A stretch of 64,000 nt of DNA from positions 868,210-932,209 of the forward strand of contig VZRS01012612.1 of NCBI GenBank assembly GCA_013398055.1, given 5' to 3'. Shown piece after piece: positions 13,330 to 26,800 of the stretch (position 1 is its first letter; the number at the start of each line of letters is the position of its first letter). The notes beneath the pieces were generated by a model. That model was not told the origin of the DNA. It worked only from the letters and a program-made list of their open reading frames with translations, and searched no databases. Made by a program: the position numbers and the translations under genes. This DNA is from Ifrita kowaldi (taxonomy: Eukaryota; Chordata; Aves; Passeriformes; Cinclosomatidae).

Positions 13330-14150
13330 GGGCTATAAGAAATGATCGGGACATCCAGGAATTTGCAACTGGTAAGCACACAAACCCAAGGGTCCAGGGT
13401 GCTGGAGCAGGGTGCCTGGAACTACACCAGCTGTGAGGGCACACAAAGGTGAAGGCGGCTGGTGAGGAGCAAAGTGGGGAAGAAACAGAAAGGGTTATAA
13501 TAGGAGGAGCCATTGCACATAAATCAGGGCTGGTCAGCATGTTTGTCTGACGGAGCCTTGTGCCTCATCACAGCAGTCAGTCCCAGCTTCATTGGCAATC
13601 CTGTCCAGTGCAAGGGCTGTGTGCTGCAAAGACTAAGTACCAGCTGCTGGTTACACAAGTATGAAAGGACAAGACACTGGGCCAGCAAGTGGGGACAAAC
13701 CAATGTGCAGACACGCTGGGCCTGTGGTGTGAACAAGAGCAAGTAAGGCACCAGCTTGGCACCAGCTGCTGGTGTGGGCATAACATGTGGCTGTGGCCTA
13801 AACACCACCTACCAGGAGGGACTGCAGGGTGATAAAAAGCTGTTCTATGTCCAGTGGGGAACACACAGAGCCGCTAGACTGGCTAAGATACTCCACTCAA
13901 AAGTTTTGAAAGGTAAAGAGCCATCCACAGGGAGAATCACTGTAATTCCCACTCCACATTTGTACAACCAAGTTGGTGGTGGCACTGCCGTAACAGTTCG
14001 AGGAAGTAAACAAAGATTTAGAATGAGCACTTCAAAGAGCCCAGGTACAGCAAGGAACAGCAAGTCCTCTGCTAAACAAACTGCTAGCAAAGTGGGTGAC
14101 TGGGTAGAGAAATAGGCCTGTGGGCTGAGCCACAGATGCAGAAGCACTGT
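13330..14150. other. Unclassified GC-richer block in intron 6
   Basis: About 0.8 kb whose GC content is clearly above the surrounding intron, with recurring ACCAGCTG-containing phrases (13417-13428, 13639-13648, 13749-13774). Open frames are present on both strands, the longest about 119 codons at 13756-14115 on the plus strand, which is low-complexity in Ser, Lys and Ala at its end. I recognise no domain. It could be a decayed repeat, a degenerate minisatellite or a pseudogene fragment. There is no support for a functional protein. Confidence 0.4.
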
Positions 14151-14477
14151 CCTGCTTCACAGCGAGGAAAGTACAAATCTGCAATTACTAGCTACAACTA
14201 TGCATGGCAAGTATACTTCTTTTCTCTTCCCATCTAGCTACTGCTTTCCGATATGTGTCTTACATACACATGTATCTAAAATATATTCACACAAATAACA
14301 TATATACCTATACATGAAATCATGTATCTGTATTTGGGGACTATCTCAAATTGTTTGCACATCAGAGCTAATGCAGAAAATTAAACTTACCAATTCTATT
14401 TCATTCAAACAAAATAGTTCTCTTCTGTAACTTCTAAAATTTACTATTAACAGCTACCCAGGCAAAGTTTAATTAAT

Positions 14478-14910
14478 TAATCCAGCTCTGGGGTTGTCTA
14501 CACAGGAAAGACATGGAGCAAGTGGTGTGGGTCCAGAGGAGAGCCATGAAGATCATCAGAGGGCTGAAACACCTTTCCTATTAAGACAGGCTGAGAGAGC
14601 TGGGATTTTTCAGCCTGGAAAAGAGAAAGCTCTAGGGAGAACTTACTGTGGCCTTTCATCATTAAAAGGGGGTTTATAAGGTCAGTTTAGATTAGATATA
14701 AGAGTATTTTACAATGATGGTGGTGAAGCACTGGAACAGGTTGCCAACAAAAGCTGCGGATGCTCTATCCCTGGGAACATTCAAGGTCAGGTTGGATGAG
14801 GTTCCAAACAACCTGATTTAGTTGAAGATGTCCCTGCTCATTGCAGGGGGGTTGGACCACATGGCCTTTAAAGGTCACCTCCAACCCAAACTATTTTATG
14901 ATTCTATGAT
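14478..14910 (+). repeat. CR1 LINE fragment (3' end)
   Basis: Plus-strand CR1 terminus. It contains GTGGGTCCAGAGGAGAGCCA, GGATTTTTCAGCCTGGAAAA, AAGCACTGGAACAGGTTGCC, TTCAAGGTCAGGTTGGATGA and GGGGGTTGGACCACATGGCC. It ends with TTTTATGATTCTATGA, a typical CR1 3' tail, at 14894-14909. Many indels leave no coding capacity. Confidence 0.93.
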
Positions 14911-17900
14911 CTTAGCTTGAAGTCTACTCCCTCCTTTTGGTGTTACTAGGGCTCTTGGCTATTTAAGGTGTGCATCATTTTTTGAATGAACTGGAAAACA
15001 TTTCCAAAAAGTTCCTGCAGATTTGTTCTTCACTTCGGAATTTGCTTTTTCTTCTTGGTTCATCACGGTGTGAATGTGGTGAACTTAAGGCAATGCTACT
15101 TAAACATCAACCTGGGACCCACAGGGATGACTAAAGCAAAGACTTAAGGCCTAATTTTACTCTTGTATCTTGTGTGGGCAAAGGCATGTTTGGGTAGCAA
15201 ATATTCCTATAGGAATTAATGTTCATTAAATAGTGTGGTTAGTTTCACCCCATTTCTGAATAAGCATACAACATATTTGAATAGGAAAATCTGTGTTCAT
15301 GTGGGAAGAAATTGAGCTAAACTCATTATTTTAAAAAAATAGCAATCTCACTCTCCATGTAATAGCTACACTGAAATACTTTATGCTACAGCTCTGATTT
15401 ACCTTTGGACCCAGATTCCAAAACATTTACGAAGATTCTTCTTATTTTTGTAAAGTTTCTTTATTGTTATGAAAAGAAAGCTATGCTTGAAAGTTGCAGA
15501 ACCCACCCTGTCATCAGCAAGCAAAATAAACAAACAAACAAGAACAACTTCCTGAACAAAAACAGACAAAAAACTTGAAAGCAGTTAGTGGGTCTATATA
15601 GCTCCTTGGAGGTACGTATCAGGTGCAAAATCACAAGGTTGGTTCTGCACAAGAGCTTCCACAAAAAAGCAATGACCTGGCATCCTGCTTAACATTCTCA
15701 AGAAGCAACTTCAGGTTATACATTCTAAGCTAGATATATATTACCTCCCATCACTGGCATCCAACATCTAATTTCAACAACAGTAGCAACACTTTGCAGC
15801 AGAAGCAATGGGCATAAATTTTTGATGGGTGGAGTGGAGTGAGTGTGGGATTTTTGTCATTATTTTAGTTTGATTTTTTGCTTGTTTGTTTTAAACAAAG
15901 CTTTATTAGCGTCAGGCCACCAAAATAAGGACAGATATCCTGTGTTTTTTTAAAGACCATCCAACCCACAGTTTCTTTTCAGCTGTAATTTCAACTACGT
16001 TAACAACACTGAACAAAATATCATGGAAAAATATTTAGAGACCTCATAGGAAGAAAGAAAGCTCCATAAGAGGAAAATTATAAGGCTCAAAAGCCTACAT
16101 TAATTTTACAGACAGAAAATCTTCCTTCCCATTAACATCCTTAACACCTTAATTTTTCAACTAAGTCCCTACACACCCCCTGTAACATCAATCACAAAGC
16201 TCTCTGAACAAACATGTCTACTCACATGAAGCTAAAGCACAGAAAAAAAAGCTATGGTAGGGGCAATATAATTTCATTATTCAATTACTGAGTCATCATC
16301 ATGGAAATAAAGAAAATTATTTTTGTCTGGAACAACGAGGTCCCAAATATTAGGTGAAGTTTTATACCATGGTAAAAAGGAAAAAAGAGATAAATTAAGT
16401 AATAGAGGGAAACTGATACCATTTTGTGTTCTTGTTTTGGAAAGCCTGCATGTTCCCAGCCTTCAGAAGAGCCTGTACTGTTTTGAGACACTAATGGAAA
16501 GACATAATAAATACAGACATAGTTCAAGCTTACTGTCTAAGTCAATTCCTGAATCTGTACGTTTTTCTTTCTCCTGCTAGAATCAACACACTCACATGGG
16601 GTATTGTAAAAATTTTCTCTATGAAACACAAGGCAGTCACATTTTTAAAACCCTTCTTTCCACCATTTATCTTATTCTTCTTTACCAGGCTTGTGTCTTA
16701 TTGCTGCTGCCTCTTGATCTTATCAATCATGATGACCCTGGTCCATTTCTGAATTCACCAGGCCATTTGGTTTCTACGGTGGAATTACCAGAAACCCTGA
16801 CTATGGTCAGGAGAATAAGAATAAACTCTAAGGGAGATCAATTTTATAGGAGAAACTCCCAGACAACAGTAATCTTCCAGTCCAAGGTGACCCAACCCAC
16901 AAAGGACAGCTTAATAGTGAAGATGACAAACTAATGACGATAGAGAGAAAGGTTTACAATGAAAATAAAAGGAACATAAAACACATTCCATATAGTAAAA
17001 CATTCCTACTTTACATTGTAGAAGTAATAAAATATCCATGTAGATAAAAGAAGTTACCTGTTACAATCATCCCCGTCACACGTTGACACAAATTAGCATG
17101 TACTATAAATTTCAACCTGCACAGCTAAACTGATGTTCTTAGAAATTTTAAAATAAAAAGTATAGGTAAAGCCTCTGAAAATCAGCCATGAGCATACAGG
17201 AGGAAATCACAGTCTTTCAGAAATTACCAACAGTAGCAACACTGTAGCTGGTTACTGACCAGTACATATATCACATTAACCACTATTTCAGCACATCTTT
17301 ACTCAAGATTTTGATCACAAGCCTGATTTATGTTCACTAAATGATCCAGCAATTGCTTTGCAAGTCATTTCCTCAAACACAAAAGCCTCCCTATATTCTC
17401 AAAAGCTGCGTGATATTGATGTGCAGCCTTTCATGCCAGTGTGAAAGCAAGTAGTTTATTAACTCTACAGTCTGTACTTGTGACTTGTAAATACTGGGGG
17501 GAAGGAGGAGTAATACAGGCCTGTTTTAAAGACACTTCATTTTTTTCCTTTGTTTAACAGGACTCAGACTCAAGCCCATTTTTCAAGCTACTTGCCCTAA
17601 ATGAACGGACAGAGGCCTTTCAGCTGAATTTTAGTACGCTCTCAAAACACGCTGAACTTAAGGAATGCAATAACTTATGGATACATCACACCCCACCACA
17701 CTAAAAATAGCTGCACTTTTAAATTTACATTGCTAATGGGACTTCTGGGACTTTTTTGAAAATATAAAAGCAAATAAGCAGTTTTACCAGTAAATATCCT
17801 ACGTGTTCCTGAGTTATATTACATTTTTCTGTAGTTTTGATGTCTGCTTTCTAAATTTTTCCCTTCTTATTGTCTCTGTAGAAAGAGGATAAATTTACTG

Positions 17901-18790
17901 ACAAAATGGATGCACTGATAGAAAAGTACTCCTAAAAGGTCCAAAGCAAAATAGAAACATTTTGTCTGTCACTCAAATTCAGTCCACACAGTCAACTTAT
18001 AAACTGGATTGATGGATCAAGCATAGTTCACACATATAAAGCCACAGGACACAGAAATGCTACAGGTAAATCATGGCTTCAGTTCTATTTTATCAGTCAC
18101 TCATCCAATTTCTCTGCCTATCTCCACTGTTATGTGAAGTTTCTCTAGTCCAAACAAGTATCAAGCTAATTTTTAGAACCAACTCAAGCACGATCATTGT
18201 CCATTTACACATAATGAGAGTTGTTAAAACTACTTTGAACCAGAAAGTTCACTATGACTAAAACAAAGTAATGGCAATCACAGCTCCTTTCAAATAAGGC
18301 TAAAATCTAAGTGGGCAGATTTTGAAGATTTTTAGAAATTAAGCATGTCAAAGAAATTTTAACTTTGGGAAAATGGTGATGGTGGGGTTCAGTTCTTTTG
18401 GAAAAATAAAAAGTGATCTGGAAACTTATTTTAGTATGTAAGTCACCACAAGAAAGCAGTTCAAGTTCTGCCAAATTTTTATCAGAATTTGATACAGAAA
18501 AATACCTCTTAGTTCTATTTCTTTTTTTAACCTGAGACTGTAAAGCATTCCACTTCCAAAGCTAATTGAGCATAAATCAGACTGCAAATGTTCATTTATC
18601 TTTGCAGTCAAACTTCAAGAATTTATTCAGTTTACACAATTCCTCTAAAAACCCAGCCCACAACATAGCTAGAGACCAAACAAGTCAAGACTTCTACTAA
18701 AGTATTGTTTTAGCTGTCCTATCAACATATATGTGCAAAAAACCCCAAACATTGTTACTTTATTGGAAAATACAACATATAAATCTTTAC

Positions 18791-18899
18791 CTGCAGCTCT
18801 GTAAAGTATTTTAGGTTCAAAGAATATGCATGGATTTTTGTCCTCTATGCATGACAGCAGCAATCCTTTGGCCTGCAGAGGACTCCTTGGAATAACAAC
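18791..18899 (-). CDS. BCKDHB: BCKDHB exon 6
   Basis: 109 nt. The acceptor TTTTTACAG is followed by VVIPRSPLQAKGLLLSCIED and KNPCIFFEPKILYRAA, ending one base into the next codon, with donor GTAAAG. VVIPRSPxQAKGLL and NPCIFFEPKxLYR are hallmark sequences of BCKDH E1-beta, forming the end of the pyrimidine-binding domain and the lead into the C-terminal domain. Only the Phe-to-Leu change in SPLQAK stands out against the remembered human protein. Confidence 0.98.
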
Positions 18900-21800
18900 C
18901 TGTAAAAATATTTTTTAAATAGTTTATTTAAAATTGCAATTCTGTTAGAAACTTTCTCAAAAATACTAAGCAATTATTTGCTTTAAATAAATCTATGTAC
19001 AACTTGAGTTGTTGTTACAAAGGGAATTAACATCAGTGCTACATCATTAAAACACACTCCTAATTTTGAATTTTATTTTGTTCATTGATGAGGCTTTAAT
19101 AGTTCCCCTCTATACAGTGATTTAAATACTAAGGTACTCCACCCAGGTAAGGTAGAACTAACATCTTAACAGCAACAGTTGAGGTAAAAGGAACAGAAAA
19201 ATGTCAGTCAGATTTATAGATATATACATACAAAGTATATATAAGCACATACATACATAAATATACATATGTGAACTTAGTAAAATTAATGTAGATGTAT
19301 AACAAAAAAAATCAGCTGAGTGATCCTCAGTTGCTTGGGTAAAGATTAATCAGAACAGACCTTGAAGGTATTCAGACTTAGTCCAGTAAGTTTTGAAGGC
19401 TACAAAAGGAAATAGCTATTTAAAGCTGACTTTCTTTGCTTACAGTGGAAGCCTGAAATTTGTTCATTTTGGAAATAAATAACCAATAAATACTTTAAAC
19501 TATAATCAAGCAAAGAAAACTAAGCAAGGCCTCCAAATGTAATTCAAATACTTGGAAGGAAACAGTGTAATTCATTTGCCAACAGAAGAGGTAACTTTGG
19601 ATGGTCTAAGAGACTTTCTATTATGAAAAGAAAGTTACCAAATTATCACAGTTTAAATGAAAATAGAACGCAAGAGCCGAATTCCCTCAAATCAGAAGAA
19701 CTGACTAATTTACCTCCCAGAGACCTCAAAGAGCTGGAACATGCAGCGTGAAGTCTACCAGCAAACGCTTTTATAGCTGTGAAGTTAGAAGTCACTGAAA
19801 ACATTAGTTCTCACACTTGTTTAAAAAAAAAAATCCTTGTTAACTACAGCCATGGCTTCAAAATAGATTTTGAGAGTAATATCATTTATTTATATAAAAG
19901 TAATATAAAAGAGTGAAAACACAACCTAAATCTCCTATTACATGAAATTAACTCGATAAGTGATTTTTCTAAACAAGGGAGAAGCAATTTATTAATGTTT
20001 CACCGAAGCATTTGGTAACAGACACATGGGAAATTACCCATGAATGTCACTAGCACAGCTCCTTAGGAATCATTTTTAGGACAGATTTTATTTACCTTAT
20101 TCATTTACAGTGTTAAGTCAGAGCATGGTAATGAAAACTATTCCAACACTGGGAGTCACTACCACTACAGAGGATGATACCAAAAAGAGCCAGTTCATAT
20201 TGAGGACATGACTGACAAAAACAAACTGAAAAATACACACTGAAAGTCACATGTTTAAGGACTGTCAACATTTTTGTTACAAATTTAGAACTCAGCAGTA
20301 GAAAATCAGATCCAAATTTATTATCTACTCAAAGGAAGACTAGCATACTATGCCGTATAGTTCTACAAAAAAACCATAACAACATAACCAAGGAATTGTT
20401 AGTGCTATTGGAAAAAGCACTGCTAGAAACTCAACTGGATACTTAATTATTCTCTCAACCCTTTGAAAAGAAAACAAACTAAACAGATGTCAAAAGAGCT
20501 CCAGATACTAATATTTCTTTGATATTTTGATTTGTTTAGTCTAACAAAATAAAGACCAAAGAGAGTACAAATGGTTTAGGATATAAAGGGCACAGAGAAG
20601 GACAGATAAGTTAAATATACAAGTTAGTCAGGGACAAATTTAGGCTGGAAATTAAAAAGAAAGCTTCTAAACATAAGAGCAGATATTCTTGCAATGGAAT
20701 GCAGAGAATCAACATTAATATCTTCCATGTACATCCTCACAACAGTGAACAAAAGCTACAACCATCCAGTATTGTCCTCAAACCCCACCAAGCTTTGTCG
20801 AAGTACTAATGACTGCAGTCCTTCCTCTGAATAACCAAAGTTGTACAAACTCCCTTTGGCTTGGGAAATCCAAACCTCACCTGCCACTTAAGAAAAATAC
20901 AAAATAAAAAGCCAGAAACCTTTCACAAAGTTTAATAAGAGGGCTGTTTTGAAAGCCACTCTTCCCAAACACCAAACCCTACCCTTCTCAGCTTGCAAGA
21001 CATTGCCTTTCCTCCTGTAATATGGAGAAAATATGCTTAGATAGACATGGGACATTTGAAAATGCACCTGAACCACAAGCTCATTTTAACTTCTTGATTT
21101 CTACGTTAAGGGCCAGGTTTATTAAAAAATATCTGCAATCTTGAAACATTATGAACTGCATTAACAAACAGCTTTGCAAAAAATATTAAAGGAACAACAC
21201 TTTTCACAAAGCAACAATATTCAAAAGATAGAGTCTAAAACACTTCTTTGTGCACAAGAAACTAGTAGGTTGTTCCATCAGTTCCACAGATTTAATGTGC
21301 CTTTATCTTTGAGATGACAGCTCTTAGTGGTAGCAACCTATTTTAGCATTTTACCCAAGGAAAAGTGAAAGAAAGTGAAAAACCAACACAAAGACCAGAG
21401 GTGGCAGCAAAGAAATTATATTACCTGGAGTGACTAAACAAAATTCTGACTTACTAACTTATTGATAAGACCATGCATCAGTCTAGGTAGTTGGTATGAA
21501 TTAGAAAGAGTTTTAATCATTAGAGTGGACCACTATACCTCATCCCTAGGTTTAGTATACAAAAATTCGAGATTGACCTCCAAGATCAGCAGAAATTAGC
21601 CAGACCTGGAATCAGTATTTTAATCATCTAAATTATCTTCTGCTTTCATATGATAGTAAACTACTTTAGTTTTTAAACAAGCTCTAGAAAACATTTGATT
21701 TAATAAACTGGCAAAAGACTTTGTAGATCGCTTTTGTCTATAACCAGGAAATACTTTCAAGTTCAGAAGAGGACCTCAAATACCATAAAGAATATTCAAA

Positions 21801-22290
21801 GAAAAAAATGTATCCCATTCCTCAAATATAATGAAATAAAATGTGAATAATACAAGGTTTTTATGTAAGTAAAGAGAAAAACAAGTGGGAGAAATGGCTA
21901 TGGCCTCCCTGTAGATGAGTAATATCTGATGTTTTAGGACACCAAAATCATACATAGACAACAGTTTAAACAGCAGATAAACAATGAACGTCTCTTTAGA
22001 ACACAAATACCGGTTCTGCTTAAATCTTCCACATTAATCTGCCATGAGTCATTGCTCAGTGAACTGGATGCCAGCTAACCCAGAAGTACAAGTTCACAGA
22101 CAAAAATTTACTCAGGAAAAAACTGGGAGCCTGGCAAACAGTGCTATCTTAATGTGAGATTACTAGATCCTGCCCCTCCCTCTTCTCTAGGAAAGTTATC
22201 CACCTAAGCACTAAGCATCTTCACTTCAAGGGATGCTACTGTCTCAGGCAGAAAGCTTGCCTAAAGTTCTCACTCAGAGAATTACTAAGC

Positions 22291-22490
22291 AGTTGAGGTT
22301 GGCAGGGACCTCCCGAGGGTCATCTGGTCCAATGCCCTTGACCAAGCAGAGCCATCCAGATTCAGGTGCCTGGAATCAGGCGCAGACAAACTCTGAATAC
22401 CTCCAAGAACAGAGACTCCGCAAACTCTCTGGGCAATCTGTGCCAAGTGCTCCTCATGTTCAGACAGAACCTCTGGTGTTTCAGTTTGTG
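22291..22490 (-). repeat. CR1 LINE fragment (3' end, reverse)
   Basis: Reverse CR1. The series runs TTGAGGTTGGCAGGGACCTC, GGTCATCTGGTCCAATGCCC, CCAAGAACAGAGACTCCGCA, ACTCTCTGGGCAATCTGTGC and TGTTCAGACAGAACCTCTGG. It lacks the extreme TTCTATGA tail. The open frame of 92 codons that crosses it is repeat-derived. Confidence 0.9.
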
Positions 22491-22840
22491 AAATTATTTA
22501 ATTTCATATAAATTAATTCAATAATGCACTTAAGACAGATGCAGAAAGAAAAAAAACAGAAAGGAAAGTACTACTTATCAAGTGTTAGTTTTTAGGTTCT
22601 GTACTATACTGGACACGAAACTATGTAAAATGTATGGTTGTAGTGCAAAAACAGACAAATACGAAATGCTATGTCTACTAAAGATTGCTTCAATAATGGC
22701 TCTAAATTCTCAAACACTTAACACAGTTTAAGTTTTCTAATAGTTTTTAATTAACATATTCAGATATTTTGTTGTGGACTGACATGCTATTCTTCTTCCC
22801 ATGTCTGCACCCAGACTCACTGCTAGTCAGGTCCATTATA

Positions 22841-22860
22841 AAACAAACAAACAAACAAAA
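22841..22860. repeat. (AAAC)n microsatellite
   Basis: Simple tetranucleotide run of about 20 bp, just 31 bp past the exon 5 donor in intron 5. Confidence 0.9.
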
Positions 22861-22890
22861 TTAATCTTCATAAAGTAAGAGTTACTATAC

Positions 22891-23046
22891 CTTTATTCCT
22901 GGGCAATGAGCAAAAAAGGCTTCTGGACTTTGAGAGTGATATAGTGCACCATGACCCACACAGCCCCAGGGTGCTCTAATGGTGAGGTTTCCACAATTGA
23001 ACAGATCCCCAGAGCGGTAACGGTATTTTGCTGCCTCATTAACAAT
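22891..23046 (-). CDS. BCKDHB: BCKDHB exon 5 (active-site His region)
   Basis: 156 nt, 52 whole codons, phase 0 at both ends. It encodes IVNEAAKYRYRSGDLFNCGN, then LTIRAPWGCVGHGALYHSQS and PEAFFAHCPGIK, almost identical to human. The GHGALYHSQSPE motif carries the E1-beta histidine that in human BCKDH (mature residue 146) acts in the active site; the assignment is by homology. The acceptor is TTCCCAG and the donor GTATAG is moderately weak. Because it is phase 0 and a multiple of three, skipping would not shift the frame but would remove an essential part of the catalytic domain. Confidence 0.98.
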
Positions 23047-23730
23047 CTGGGAAGATATATATACAAAAGCAACATTCAGTTTGATACCTCTAGCTATGCA
23101 TCAAGACACTTCAATACATGCAATGTAACTACATCATCTGTTCCATGCATGGCATTCAGAGGATGAAATTAGAAGCAAAGGAATACTCTAAGTCAGTGCA
23201 AAGACAAACATTTTCCAAGGCAAATAAACCAGTAATTTATTGTGTTCAAGTTAGATGCCTAAGCCTCAGGGGTAGCCTTGTAACCCAGTTGTTTCCTCAT
23301 TCCATACTGTCAATCAGCCCAGACCAGATCTGTACTTTGTGCTGTGGACACATGGTCAGCTGCAGCTGTATGCAGAAATGAGAGACTATGTTCAGAAGAC
23401 ACAGGCTGTTGAATTTAAGGCTGCTGAAGCCAACACAGCCACAAAACCAAAAATTAAAACAAACAGACATTTGCCTCAAGCCACATCTTTAATTTCCATT
23501 ATTCAATAAGCCTTCAAACTGGCCTTGGTACAGTTTACTGTTTACAATACAGTACTAGTACTGTTTGCAGTTTATGCCTGTTTACTGAAAGCATGCATAA
23601 ATATTAGTAATACAGCTGTGGTTATATTTGCAAATATTACATATTTGAACCAAGTACTAATGCTAACAGAAGAGTAATTTAAACAGTTGTAAGATTTCTT
23701 TTAACCGCTCTCAAAGTTATTAGTACTAAC
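23047..23730 (-). other. BCKDHB intron 4
   Basis: 684 bp between exons 4 and 5, the shortest intron in the window. No repeat or motif recognised beyond the splice sites. Confidence 0.9.
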
Positions 23731-23864
23731 CTGATCAAATGCTGGAAAAATGTAATCTGCAAACTGAATTTCTGCAATGGCTGTAGCACCAGTAACAGCA
23801 ATTCCAATACCAAAGCCAACAATTCCTTGTTCACATAAAGGGGTGTTGAAAACTCTGTCTTTAC
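23731..23864 (-). CDS. BCKDHB: BCKDHB exon 4 (ThDP-activating Glu region)
   Basis: 134 nt. The acceptor TATAG|GTAAAGAC completes the Gly codon. The exon then encodes 44 residues beginning KDRVFNTPLCEQGIVGFGIG and ending FADYIFPAFDQ. Within NTPLCEQG, the Glu corresponds to the conserved E1-beta glutamate that contacts N1' of the thiamine diphosphate aminopyrimidine; this assignment rests on family knowledge. The Gly-rich GFGIGIAVTGATAIAEIQFA stretch belongs to the transketolase-like pyrimidine domain. The donor is GTTAGT. The exon lies only 684 bp from exon 5, the shortest intron here. Confidence 0.98.
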
Positions 23865-26800
23865 CTATATAAAAAAGAAACAACAACACACAATTCCTTC
23901 AATACATCAGCTCTAAGTGGAAAATATTGTCCCAGAAATATTTTACTTCTAAACAAGTCATATGTAATTAAACATATGGCTGTTTAGATGGGCTTTTCTA
24001 GGTGTAGAAACAATTACCATTCATTACAGGTACAGATACTTTAACTTGTAACAACTCAGAGGAAAAAAAGGAGAAACTAAATGAAAGATAAGAACAGTTT
24101 CTGTAACTTACAAAGTTCTTAATACTTGAAGGAAAATTTGTTCTGATATATTCACACTTAAACATGCATACCCCCCATGCTTATATGGGAGTAAACAATA
24201 CTTACAAGCATTTCAAAATGTTTACAATTAAGATAAGTGCTGTTTCTTCCATCTTTTTTCCAGGCACTGACAAGTAACTGTCCCTACTCAAAGGCAGACA
24301 GATGTACAGGAGCACCTGTACAAAAAGCACACTGACTCTTGTCCACACTCCCCATCAGCAGTGCCCACTCTTACCAGTCTTCTCTCAAAACATAAGGCCA
24401 CATTCAAATAATTTGCTTTGTCTCCAAGGCAAGACACAAAAATGCTGTTCCTGCTACAAACCCAAATCATTTAATTTCATTTCTTCCCTATGGGAGTGCA
24501 AAAGATTATTTTAGTCCTGCCATATTTCTATGCCACAGTAATTTCAGATCCCAAATATGCATCAATCTAATAGATGGTTGCATACAAAACTGTTCAGTTC
24601 ATTAAATTAAAAACAAGGAGCGGGAGGGAGATGAAACACCACTACAATATCCTCTATAACACATATTTAAAATATTTGCCAGAACTACTTTCTTGCCAAG
24701 GGAGTACAGCAGAAAAATCTCAGTCTGCTACTAAATCTTCCCTTTAGAACACTGGGAAACAGACAGTAGGTTTCCATAGGAATCCATCATGCATGAAAAT
24801 GCCAAGACTTCAAATTGGATGGAAAAAATGTGCACAGTGCACACCAGTGGCTATGAAATAAATGAAACAATAACTAAATAACCATGAAATAACTAACCAA
24901 AAAAACAGACTAAACTAGTAAGTGGGAAAGCTGTTACTAGGAGAATTTCTGATTTCAACAGCTGTAAGTTCAACTAGAAAAAGGAAAGCTAACAAAATTT
25001 TTCAGAAAGGGATGATTAGGGAAAAACCATTGTCCAAGTATCTGCAATACACTAAAGGGAGGCATGTTTTACAGAGCTTTAAAGTACACATCTTTCATTC
25101 TCACACACCATTCCAGTATATCCTTGTATCCTGTCCATATGCGTGTATGTATGTATAAATATCAGTGAATATATTTTTGGCTCTCCCTCCGCTTTCCTTT
25201 CTTTCTTCCCCTCCACCAGGAACATTCATTTAAAGCAAGTAAAAGAAAAAAAGCCATCAAATGATACTACAATGTTGGTGGTGTCAGTGAGGCTACACAA
25301 GCCAACACCAAGTCCAAAGAGCTGCCACAATTGCAGGACACAGCACAATTTCTCATACAAGACACTGGAAACAAAGAGAATGCAAGACTATTTTTTCCCC
25401 TAGAGGGACTGTTTATTGTGTAAATTGTTCTCATTCCTGAAGGAGCTGTAATCTCAGTTCCTGTATTGCATCCTCTGGTGCACTCTCTCTGCTGACAGGC
25501 AACACGGCCAAAGAAAAAGGAAAATAAACTTCCTATGCAAATGTGCAATTGCTCTAGGCGTTATCACAACAACTGTGAAGGTGCAGAAGCCCTGCTTCAG
25601 ATAAAACCGTGAGAGCTGTCCCTGTACCCATACCCATCTGTAACACCATAAACACTTGGCAAACAACTCCTTCCCTTCTTTTTATTTATATAGCATACTA
25701 TGAATTAGCCATCTTGATTTCCTTCTCTGTCACTGACACATTTTAATTTTAATTTAAAACAAATCTTATTTTAATAAACTGAAAATACATTAACATTATG
25801 AAGACATATGGTAATGTTAGTAATTTTCTTTCCTACTTTCTACTTTCCTGCTTCTTACAAGTCCATTGGCAGAGCACTATATTTCACTTCACTTGCTTAC
25901 AGGATATTTTGATATAAGACTTATAGCTTAACTAACCTTATCTTTTATTAACAGATTTTTCAGAGTACACTGAAATAGCCTAATACATAAGTTCCATAAA
26001 TAATTTTACACCCTCACACAAAAACGGAAATGTATTTGAACAATCCTGTAAAATGAGCTTTTAACTAATAATTGATACAAACTTGAAAATCAATTCTTTA
26101 ATATCAGCTTAGGGTGGTGAATTAATTTAGAAGCATGTTAGCTCCACCACACTAGTATGCCACTCTATAATTCAAAATACAAAATACATCCTAATAAAAC
26201 TGCTGAAATACTACTGAGATATTAAATTAGAGGCATCATGCTGCTGTCAATGGAGTATGATGAAATAAATGAAGTGAAAATCAATAAAGCAAAAGTGAAA
26301 TGCAACAAGACAGCTGTAATGTGAGGAGTGTGAAGCACCTAATTTGGACTTTCAGGACTAACAGCACAACTCTGAAGTATCATGGCTTAAAACAGAAAAG
26401 AGTGAGCTAGGGAACTCAATGAATGAGATTTATTACTCAGGAATGGTTTTGATTATAGCATTAAAACAATAATACTGACCTCTTAAAAGCAAATCCTAAA
26501 GCACTTTGTTATTTATTAGATTGGAAAACAACCTTGGGTACAGTTTCAAGGGGTTGGGCTTTCTTTATAAAATCTAGCCCCTTATGACAAAAAGACATAC
26601 ACATTGTTAGGATAAAACAAATTTATTCATTGCTCCAAACATTAAAAATTGTATGGTGTTGCTTTAACCATCTATTTTTATTGATACAGTATAAAAATCA
26701 TTACTAAAAGTAACACAAAATATTTAAATATTGAGCATTTAAATGAATTAAGTTTATTTATTTTTATCTATTTCATTTCACATTTTCTTATTTTCCACTT

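Larger units (their letters stand above)
9448..18790 (-). other. BCKDHB intron 6
   Basis: 9.3 kb. It holds CR1 fragments at about 9.6-9.8, 11.1-11.3 and 14.5-14.9 kb, two copies of an 80-90 bp direct repeat (11.49 and 12.88 kb) and a GC-richer block at 13.3-14.15 kb that I cannot classify. The rest, including 14.95-18.79 kb, is AT-rich with only chance-length open frames. Confidence 0.75.
18900..22890 (-). other. BCKDHB intron 5
   Basis: 4.0 kb, AT-rich, with one reverse CR1 fragment at about 22.3-22.5 kb and an (AAAC)n run at 22841-22860. There is a CTCF-like core at 21395-21407 (CCAGAGGTGGCAG), a motif-level observation only. Nothing else is recognised. Confidence 0.75.
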
